Source: Chloroflexota bacterium
GTDB taxonomy: Bacteria > Chloroflexota > Anaerolineae > DTLA01
Length of the DNA: 64,000 bases
Assembly (NCBI GenBank): GCA_014874485.1
Contig: JADBJK010000017.1
Coordinates: forward strand, 34,894-98,893
Reading direction: 5' to 3'
The position numbers and the translations under genes were made by a program. The notes under the pieces are model-generated. The model was not told where the DNA came from. It saw only the letters and a list, made by a program, of their open reading frames with translations, and searched no databases. This document shows positions 57,930 through 64,000 of this stretch, piece by piece. Within the stretch, counting starts at the first letter, position 1. Each line of letters starts with the position of its first letter.

Positions 57930-59147
57930 ATGACCCGGCGAAATGTGTTTCTTGCGATCACCATGTTGACCGTTGTTGCGGTGTTGCTGGGCGCGTGTGG
58001 CGCGAAGGCGACGCCGACGCCCACCAAGCCCGCAGTGCAGCCGACCACGGCGCCCACGACCGCACCCGTGCAGCCGACCACGGCACCGACCCAGCCGCCC
58101 GAACCCATCAAGATCGGCTGGATTGCGCCCAAGACCGGCACGAACGCCATTCTGGGCGAATGGGACGAGCGCGGCATCCTGCTGGCCTTTGAGGCCAAGA
58201 ACGCGCAGGGCGGCATCCATGGCAGGCCACTCGTGCTGATCCAGGAAGACGACGAGGCCGACCCGACCAAGGCTGTGGCCCTCGCGCAGAAACTCATCAC
58301 CCAGGACAAGGTGGTGGCGGCCTTCGCGTGCACCAACAGCACGACGACGCTGGCGGTTGTGGACATCTTCAAAGAGTACAAGATCCCGCACCTGACCTCG
58401 GCGCTCAATGCGACCATTACCCAGAAGGGAAGCAAGTATGTATTCCGCGACTGCCCGGCCGGGCCCGCGTATGAGAAGAGCATCGTGGACTTCATGGTAG
58501 GTAAGGGGTTCAAGCGGTTCGCGATCATCTCCGACACGTCGGCCTATGGCAAGGGCGAGGCGGAGTACCAGACCAATGCCCTGAAGGCGCACGGGCTGGA
58601 GCCGCTGACCGTGGAATGGTACGCCATTGATGACAAGGACTTCACGGGGCAACTGACCAAGATTCTGCAGACCAACCCGGAGGTCATCCTGTTCGGCGGC
58701 TCTGAGGTGGCTTCGGGGCTCATCGCCAAGCAGGCGCGGCAGTTGGGCTTCACCGGCCAGTTCGCGGGCGGCGCGGCCATCGGCACGACCAAGTTCATTG
58801 AGGTCGCAGGCGAGGCGGCAGAGGGTACCTACTACTCCAACCCGTACATCACCAACGACCTGAACGACCTGACGCGCGACTTCGCGGCCCGGTACAAGGC
58901 CCGCTGGGGCGACGAGCCGGAGAGCCACGGTGCCAAAGCCTACGATGGCGCCACGGTGCTCATCATGGCGTTGGAAGCGGCCTATCCTGACATCACGCCC
59001 GAGCGGATCACCGAGGAACTGCACAAGATCTGCGGTGTTCAGGGGCTCCAGGGCGTGATCTGCTACGACGAGAACGGCGAGGGCCTGCACGAGGTGGGCA
59101 TCGGCGTCGTCAAAGACGGCAAACTCACCCCGGTGTCCGTGAAATAG
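57930..59147 (+). CDS. Branched-chain amino acid-type ABC transporter substrate-binding lipoprotein
   Basis: A 405-residue extracytoplasmic binding protein of the LivJ/LivK family (periplasmic-binding type 1). A lipoprotein signal ends at C23 in VAVLLGACG, followed by a Thr/Pro-rich linker (about 28-55). The binding domain shows KIGWIAPKTGTNAILGEWDE, VVAAFACTNSTTTLAVVDIF and AIISDTSAYGKGEAEY. Members bind branched amino acids, amides, urea or short organic acids; the ligand cannot be read. GAGGAGGAAGAG precedes the ATG at 57930. It heads the liv operon, with livH 88 bases downstream. Confidence 0.93.
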   Translation: MTRRNVFLAITMLTVVAVLLGACGAKATPTPTKPAVQPTTAPTTAPVQPTTAPTQPPEPIKIGWIAPKTGTNAILGEWDERGILLAFEAKNAQGGIHGRPLVLIQEDDEADPTKAVALAQKLITQDKVVAAFACTNSTTTLAVVDIFKEYKIPHLTSALNATITQKGSKYVFRDCPAGPAYEKSIVDFMVGKGFKRFAIISDTSAYGKGEAEYQTNALKAHGLEPLTVEWYAIDDKDFTGQLTKILQTNPEVILFGGSEVASGLIAKQARQLGFTGQFAGGAAIGTTKFIEVAGEAAEGTYYSNPYITNDLNDLTRDFAARYKARWGDEPESHGAKAYDGATVLIMALEAAYPDITPERITEELHKICGVQGLQGVICYDENGEGLHEVGIGVVKDGKLTPVSVK

Positions 59148-59235
59148 GCACGGCGGCAAGAGGGAGGCTGCCCGCGCGGCCTCCCTCTCGGCTACCCTGG
59201 GGCAGGGCGTCCAAACTGCTCTTGAAAGGAGGGGC

Positions 59236-60129
59236 ATGACCAAAACGGTCATACTCATACAGACCATTGTCGGGGGCCTCGGCATCGGGAGCATCTACGC
59301 GCTGGTGGCTCTGGGCTACTCCATGGTGTACCGTTCCATGGGCCTCGTGAACTTCGCCCACGGCAGCATCTACATGATCGGCACGTACTTCGGCATCATC
59401 TTCTACCGGGGGATGGTTGCCGGCATCCACCTTCCCTATTGGGCGGCGTTCATCGTGGGTGTGCTGCTGACCGCCATCCTGGGCGTGCTTCTGGAAAGGC
59501 TGTTCCGCCCCTTGGCGAACCTGGATCTGATGCTGATGCTGTTGGGTACTATCGGGGTGGGTATCATGCTGGACAACCTAGCGATCATCGTCTGGGGCGC
59601 TGAAGGGTTCGCGGTGAGGTCGCCCTTGCCTTCCAAGCCTATCCTGGTGGGCGGCGTGTCCCTGTTGCCGCAGATGCTGCTCGTCATCGGAGTGGGCACG
59701 CTGCTCATGGTGGGCCTGCAGACTTTCCTCTCGCGCACGAAGGTGGGCAAGGCGATGCGCGCTGCGGCGCAGGACCGGGAGATTGCCAGCGCCATGGGAA
59801 TCCCCGTGAACTTCACGAATGCGATCACGTTCGCCATCGGATCGGGCCTGGCCTCGGCAGCGGGCATCCTGGCCGCTCCCATCGTGTACGTGAACCCGTC
59901 CATGAGCGCTGCGGTGGGCATCAAAGGGTTCGCCTCGGCGATCCTTGGCGGCCTGGGGAGCATACCGGGGGCCATCGTCGGCGGGCTGTCGTTCGGCGTG
60001 ATTGAGGCCATCTCAGCAGGCTTTATCTCATCCGCCTACACGAAGGGCATCGCCTTCATCATCATGGTTCTCGTCCTGATGGTCAAACCTTCGGGCATCG
60101 TGGGCGAGACGACGGTTGAGAAGGTGTAG
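59236..60129 (+). CDS. livH: Branched-chain amino acid-type ABC permease LivH
   Basis: A 297-residue inner-membrane permease with about eight membrane segments. The N-terminal stretch GIGSIYALVALGYSMVYRSM and NFAHGSIYMIGTYFG are LivH signatures, as is the C-terminal GIKGFASAILGGLGSIPGAI coupling region. It pairs with LivM to form the channel. AAAGGAGG precedes the ATG. livM follows after ten bases. Confidence 0.95.
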   Translation: MTKTVILIQTIVGGLGIGSIYALVALGYSMVYRSMGLVNFAHGSIYMIGTYFGIIFYRGMVAGIHLPYWAAFIVGVLLTAILGVLLERLFRPLANLDLMLMLLGTIGVGIMLDNLAIIVWGAEGFAVRSPLPSKPILVGGVSLLPQMLLVIGVGTLLMVGLQTFLSRTKVGKAMRAAAQDREIASAMGIPVNFTNAITFAIGSGLASAAGILAAPIVYVNPSMSAAVGIKGFASAILGGLGSIPGAIVGGLSFGVIEAISAGFISSAYTKGIAFIIMVLVLMVKPSGIVGETTVEKV

Positions 60130-60139
60130 GAGGGGCGAG

Positions 60140-61147
60140 ATGAAGACGCGGAGTACCCTCTGGAAGACTCTCGCGCTGGTGGCCTTCCTGGCGCTACTTC
60201 TCGCCATGCCGAAGATCGCGCGCAACGACTACCAGGTGCGCATCTTGAACATGACCGGCCTGTACATCCTCATCAGCCTGGGGCTGAACATCGCCATGGG
60301 CTACTGCGGTCAGATCAACCTGGCCATGGGAGCCTTCTGGGCTGTGGGGGCCTACACGGCGGCGCTGCTCAACACGAACTTCAAGTGGCCTTTCTGGCTC
60401 ACGCTGCCTGCGGCGATGGTGATTTCGGCCATCATCGGCGTTGTGGTGGGACTGCCGTCGCTGAAGGTGCGCTCGCACTACCTCGCCATCGTTACGATCG
60501 GGCTGGGCGAAGTGATCAACATCATCCTCGTCAACGAAGAGAAGATCACGCGGGGGGCCATGGGCATCCCCGGCATCAAGCGCCCGAGCCTCTTCGGTTT
60601 CACCTTCAACTCGGAGCAGAAGTACTACTACTTGGTGCTCGTGGCGGTGATCCTGGGCTATCTCATCGCCAGGCAGATCACGCGCCATCGGTTCGGCAGG
60701 GCGTTCCGCGCCATACGCGACGACTACGTGGCGGCCAAGGCCATGGGCGTGAACACGGGGTTCTACCAAATCCTCGCCATCGTCATCAGCGGCGTTTACG
60801 CGGGGGTGGCCGGGGTGCTGTTCGCTCACCTCAACACCTACATCAGCCCCGACATCTTTGAGTTCCGCTCCACCCTCTTTGTCCTCACGATGACGATGGT
60901 GGGCGGAATGGGGAACCTGCTGGGGTCGCTGGTGGGCGGTATCCTGGTTATCCTGCAGGAAGCGCTGCGGACGTTCAAGGACTGGCAACTCGTCTTCTAC
61001 GGCGTGGCGGTGGTGCTGGTGGTGCTGTTCTTCCCGGGCGGCGTGATGGGCATCGCCCAGCGCTGGAGGGAGCGGCAGGCGACCCGGCTGGCCAGCGCCG
61101 CCGAGAAAGAGGAAGCAGGGAACCCGCCATCTGGAGAAGTGAGGTAG
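60140..61147 (+). CDS. livM: Branched-chain amino acid-type ABC permease LivM
   Basis: A 335-residue permease with about nine membrane segments. LYILISLGLNIAMGYCGQIN and MGAFWAVGAYTAALL are the family signature; FRAIRDDYVAAKAMGVN is the cytoplasmic coupling loop, and MTMVGGMGNLLGSLVGGILV is the conserved C-terminal segment. GGAGGGG precedes the ATG at 60140; an upstream in-frame start lacks support. It is followed four bases later by livG. Confidence 0.95.
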   Translation: MKTRSTLWKTLALVAFLALLLAMPKIARNDYQVRILNMTGLYILISLGLNIAMGYCGQINLAMGAFWAVGAYTAALLNTNFKWPFWLTLPAAMVISAIIGVVVGLPSLKVRSHYLAIVTIGLGEVINIILVNEEKITRGAMGIPGIKRPSLFGFTFNSEQKYYYLVLVAVILGYLIARQITRHRFGRAFRAIRDDYVAAKAMGVNTGFYQILAIVISGVYAGVAGVLFAHLNTYISPDIFEFRSTLFVLTMTMVGGMGNLLGSLVGGILVILQEALRTFKDWQLVFYGVAVVLVVLFFPGGVMGIAQRWRERQATRLASAAEKEEAGNPPSGEVR

Positions 61148-61151
61148 CGCC

Positions 61152-61913
61152 ATGTTGCTAGAGATAGAAAACCTCACAATGCAATTCGGCGGCCTTGTGG
61201 CCGTGAACAACGTGTCGCTGAACATCCAGGAAGGCGAAATCCACGCCCTCATCGGGCCGAACGGCTCGGGCAAGACGACGATTTTCAACGTGGTGTCGGG
61301 CTACTACAAGCCGACGGGGGGCGTGGTACGGTTCCGCGGAAAGCAGATTAGCGGCCTGCCTGCCTACAGGATTACCGCACTGGGGCTGGCCCGCACGTTC
61401 CAGAACCTGCGCCTCTTCCGCAGCATGACGGTGATGGAGAACGTGCTCGTGAGTCTGGGGCACCACGCCAAGACACGCTTCTGGCAGCATGTGCTAGATC
61501 CGTTTTCGGTGCGCCGTGAGGAGGAGCGGCTGAAGGAGAAGGCTCTGGAAACGCTGCGCGTCATGCGGATTGAGCAGTACGCCGACGAGCAGGCAACCAG
61601 CCTGCCCTATGGCTTGCAGCGGCGGGTGGAGATCGCGCGGGCGCTGGCGACCGAGCCGACGCTTGTCCTGCTGGACGAGCCGGCGGCCGGCCTCAACGAG
61701 ACGGAGACCGCCGAACTGCGCGACATCCTGCTCCAAATCCGCGCGTCGGGCATCACGGTGTTCCTGGTGGAGCACGACATGAAACTGGTGATGGAAATCT
61801 CCGACGTGGTGTCCGTGCTGGACTACGGCAAGAAGATCGCCGAGGGTTCATGCAGCGCCGTCAGTTGCGATCCGGTCGTGATTGAGGCGTACCTCGGCAA
61901 GGAGGGTGAGTGA
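61152..61913 (+). CDS. livG: Branched-chain amino acid-type ABC ATPase LivG
   Basis: A 253-residue ATP-binding subunit. Walker A is GPNGSGKTT, the signature is LPYGLQRRVEIARAL (a degenerate form with LPYG for LSGG, usual in LivG), and Walker B is LVLLDEPAAGLN. The segment LARTFQNLRLFRSMTVMENV is characteristic of LivG. It drives transport with LivF. The stop codon overlaps the livF start by one base. Confidence 0.96.
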   Translation: MLLEIENLTMQFGGLVAVNNVSLNIQEGEIHALIGPNGSGKTTIFNVVSGYYKPTGGVVRFRGKQISGLPAYRITALGLARTFQNLRLFRSMTVMENVLVSLGHHAKTRFWQHVLDPFSVRREEERLKEKALETLRVMRIEQYADEQATSLPYGLQRRVEIARALATEPTLVLLDEPAAGLNETETAELRDILLQIRASGITVFLVEHDMKLVMEISDVVSVLDYGKKIAEGSCSAVSCDPVVIEAYLGKEGE

Positions 61914-62620
61914 TGCTGACCCTGGAGAATGTGCACATCTACTACGGGCACATCCACGCCGTCAAGGGTATCTCCTTTGAGGTGCGCAAAGGGGAGATCA
62001 CCACCCTCATCGGCGCGAACGGAGCGGGGAAATCCACGACGCTGAAGGCGATATGCGGCATCGTGCACCCACGCCAGGGCGCCATCTACCTGAACGGCCA
62101 GCCGGTGCATCGTCTGCCGCCGCACAAGTTGGTGAGCCAGGGCATCGGCTATGTGCCGGAAGGGCGGCGGGTGTTCCCGGTGTTGACGGTGGACGAGAAC
62201 CTGGAGATGGGTGCCTATCATCGGACGGATGCCGATGGGATCGCGCAGGACAAGGCGCGGATGTACGAACTGTTCCCGGCGCTGAAAGGGCGCGAACGGC
62301 AACTTGCCGGCTCGCTGAGCGGCGGCGAGCAGCAGATGCTGGCGATTGCCCGCGCACTCATGTCCAGGCCGCAGATTCTGGTCATGGATGAGCCGTCGCT
62401 GGGCCTCGCGCCGATGCTGGTGCAGCATGTGTTTGAGATCATCGCGGAACTGAACCGGCAGGGGATCACGATTCTCCTGTCGGAGCAGAACGCGCGCGCT
62501 GCGCTGAAGATCGCCCATCACGGGGTCGTGCTGGAGACCGGGCGCATCCGCTTCATGGACACCGCCGAAGCGCTGCGCGAGAACCCGGTCGTGCAACATG
62601 CCTATCTGGGCATCGCGTAG
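61913..62620 (+). CDS. livF: Branched-chain amino acid-type ABC ATPase LivF
   Basis: A 235-residue ATP-binding subunit. Walker A is GANGAGKST, the signature is LSGGEQQMLAIARAL, and Walker B is ILVMDEPSLGLAP. GYVPEGRRVFPVLTVDENLE is the LivF-specific stretch. ATG 61913 has GGAGG seven bases upstream and overlaps the livG stop codon. It completes a full five-gene uptake system with the upstream binding protein and permeases. Confidence 0.96.
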   Translation: MLTLENVHIYYGHIHAVKGISFEVRKGEITTLIGANGAGKSTTLKAICGIVHPRQGAIYLNGQPVHRLPPHKLVSQGIGYVPEGRRVFPVLTVDENLEMGAYHRTDADGIAQDKARMYELFPALKGRERQLAGSLSGGEQQMLAIARALMSRPQILVMDEPSLGLAPMLVQHVFEIIAELNRQGITILLSEQNARAALKIAHHGVVLETGRIRFMDTAEALRENPVVQHAYLGIA

Positions 62621-62759
62621 TCTTTCTGTGCTATCCGGCGCTGGGCGGGCCAGGTTCGGCCCGCCTTGCGCTGTTCTGAGGCTCTATCGCCAGCCTGGGC
62701 CCGTGTCGTTGCGGGGCAAAGGTGGCGTAAGAGATAGATTCCGTTTGGAGGTCAGGTAA

Positions 62760-63812
62760 ATGTCTGGGGAAAGCATACGAATCCCGGCAGGCGCTTTGGT
62801 GCAGGCCTGCGACACGTTGTTGCAGAAGGTGGGCGTTCCGCCCGACGAGGCGCGCGTCATCGCCGAAATCGTCGTGGAGGGAGACCTCCGCGGCGTGGAG
62901 TCGCACGGGCTTCTGCGCCTGCCCGCGTATATCCACCGCGTGCAGGCGGGGCTGATGACCGCGAAGACGGACGTCCGCGTCGTGCGGGAGCGTGGCGCAT
63001 CGGTGCTGTTGGACGCGCAGCGCGGGTTTGGGCAGGTGGCGGGCGTCCGCGCCATGACCCAGGCGATGGAGCGCGCGCGGCAGCACGGCGTGGGCGTGGC
63101 CGCTGTGCGCAATGCCAACCATTTCGGTATCGCGGCCTACTACGCCATGATGGCGCTGCCCCATCGGATGGTGGGCATCGTCATGGCGAACGCGGCCCCC
63201 AGCATGGCGGCGTGGGGCGGGGCTGCGCCGGTGCTGGGCACGAACCCCATCTGCATCGCCATCCCCACGGGCGGCGACGTGGACATCGTGCTGGATATGG
63301 CCTCGTCGGTGGTGGCGCGCGGCAAGATTCGCCTGGCGGCGAGCAAGGGCGAGCGCATCCCCCTGGGCTGGGCGCTGGACGCGCAGGGCCGCCCGACCGA
63401 CGACCCGAAGGCCGCGCTGGACGGCACGCTGGTGCCCATCGGCGGGCCCAAGGGGTACGGCCTGGCGCTGGCCATTGACGTGTTGTCGGGCGTGCTCACC
63501 GGCGCGGATTTCGGGACGCGGCTGACGTCGGTGCACGACCTGAAGCAGGTCTCATCGGTGGGGTTTGTCATGCAGGCCCTGGACATCTCGGCCTTCGCCG
63601 ACTGGGACGATTTTCGGCGGGATATGCAGACCCTTGTGCAGGAGATTCTGAACTCCCCTCGCGCTCCCGGCGTGGAGCGTATCTACCTCCCCGGAGAAAT
63701 AGAGTGGCTCAAACGGCAAGACCGACTGCAAAATGGCGTGCCTGTGCCGGGCAGCGTGCTTGAGGAAATCCGGCACCTGGCGCAGGAGTTGGGCGCGGAG
63801 ATCGCACTGTAA
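62760..63812 (+). CDS. Ldh2/MDH2-type NAD(P)-dependent oxidoreductase
   Basis: A 350-residue dehydrogenase of the type 2 malate/L-lactate family, whose members oxidise malate, sulfolactate, ureidoglycolate or similar 2-hydroxyacids. Family motifs are EGDLRGVESHGLLRLPAYIH with the catalytic His, VRNANHFGIAAYYAMMAL, and GTNPICIAIPTG. GKIRLAASKGERIPLGWALD and GGPKGYGLALAIDVLSGVLT follow the usual order. It lies 139 bases after livF on the same strand; with the transporter and the IclR regulator it suggests uptake and oxidation of a 2-hydroxyacid or amino acid-derived compound. GGAGGTCAGG lies before the ATG. Confidence 0.9.
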   Translation: MSGESIRIPAGALVQACDTLLQKVGVPPDEARVIAEIVVEGDLRGVESHGLLRLPAYIHRVQAGLMTAKTDVRVVRERGASVLLDAQRGFGQVAGVRAMTQAMERARQHGVGVAAVRNANHFGIAAYYAMMALPHRMVGIVMANAAPSMAAWGGAAPVLGTNPICIAIPTGGDVDIVLDMASSVVARGKIRLAASKGERIPLGWALDAQGRPTDDPKAALDGTLVPIGGPKGYGLALAIDVLSGVLTGADFGTRLTSVHDLKQVSSVGFVMQALDISAFADWDDFRRDMQTLVQEILNSPRAPGVERIYLPGEIEWLKRQDRLQNGVPVPGSVLEEIRHLAQELGAEIAL

Positions 63813-63912
63813 CGCACGCGGCGACGGGGCCCACCGCAGAGGCGCGGAGCGCGGGCGCGATTCCATGTAGGGCGAGAACGACTGAATGTCGTTAGGTTGT
63901 CGCGCGGAATCT

Positions 63913-63998
63913 ACCTCACCTATCCCCACCCCGGCCCTCCCCTTTCCTCTCCGCCCGCGGAGAGGAAAGGGGAGGGTGTGGGAGGGGTTAGGTGAGGT
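63913..63998. repeat. Foldback element with 42-bp imperfect arms
   Basis: Two 42-base arms (ACCTCACCTATCCCC... and its near complement) surround two bases at the window end. About six positions mismatch. It could form a long hairpin after the dehydrogenase gene. The inner part resembles the C-rich foldback near 44440. No gene follows in the window. Confidence 0.75.
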
Positions 63999-64000
63999 CA

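Overview
The window reads as one G+C-rich bacterial chromosome segment, most likely from a Chloroflexota (Anaerolineae-like) genome. This placement is inferred from the mix of families: lipoproteins with Thr/Pro-rich linkers, a PdtaS/PdtaR pair, diphosphomevalonate decarboxylase, a TrpB2-type tryptophan synthase under a T-box, YfhO and Wzy-like membrane proteins. Many dispersed palindromic repeats also fit. No single marker gene proves the assignment. No phage, plasmid, transposase or CRISPR array was seen.

Layout. 1-10.8 kb: a multi-cluster ferredoxin/membrane protein, a serine-palmitoyltransferase-like PLP enzyme, an amidohydrolase, a RluD-type pseudouridine synthase, a large hybrid histidine kinase and a parvulin lipoprotein. 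11-14.5 kb: plsY, a family 2 glycosyltransferase, mevalonate-diphosphate decarboxylase and a PDZ protein. 14.6-23.8 kb: a zinc-ribbon formamidase, a GNAT enzyme, tyrS, a LacI regulator, a membrane glycosyltransferase and glmS. 24-34.8 kb: a GAF/PAS kinase with an OmpR-type regulator, a receiver-like protein, the clpB-lon operon, tRNA-Pro(GGG) and pdtaS-pdtaR. 34.9-44.3 kb: a YfhO protein, an MFS transporter, then dnaK, grpE, a zinc-finger-less dnaJ and two hsp20 genes. 44.9-52 kb: a six-gene surface polysaccharide operon (TPR protein, MurJ-like flippase, GT4, Wzy-like, WecG/TagA, O-antigen-ligase-like). 52.6-56.5 kb: a tryptophan-specific T-box leader controlling trpB2, a class V aminotransferase and a phosphoglycerate-dehydrogenase-like gene. 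56.5-63.8 kb: an IclR regulator with its own operator, a MoaD/ThiS-like protein, a complete branched-chain amino acid (Liv) ABC transporter and an Ldh2-type dehydrogenase.

The most striking regulatory signal is a four-block array of 11-bp direct repeats (core CTCTTAT) just upstream of clpB-lon, dnaK and hsp20-hsp20. In each case it lies over the place where a -35 box should be. It looks like the binding site of an OmpR/PhoB-type activator controlling the heat-shock genes; no CIRCE or HAIR operator was seen there. The second is the Trp T-box operon, whose gene content suggests that a serine or phosphoserine donor is made together with the TrpB2 enzyme that would use it.

Almost every gap above 300 bases is filled with repeats: hairpin arrays, tandem repeats and MITE-like elements with inverted ends. 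Several palindromes share the same ends and have cores that change in a compensatory way. Open frames across these gaps are not genes.
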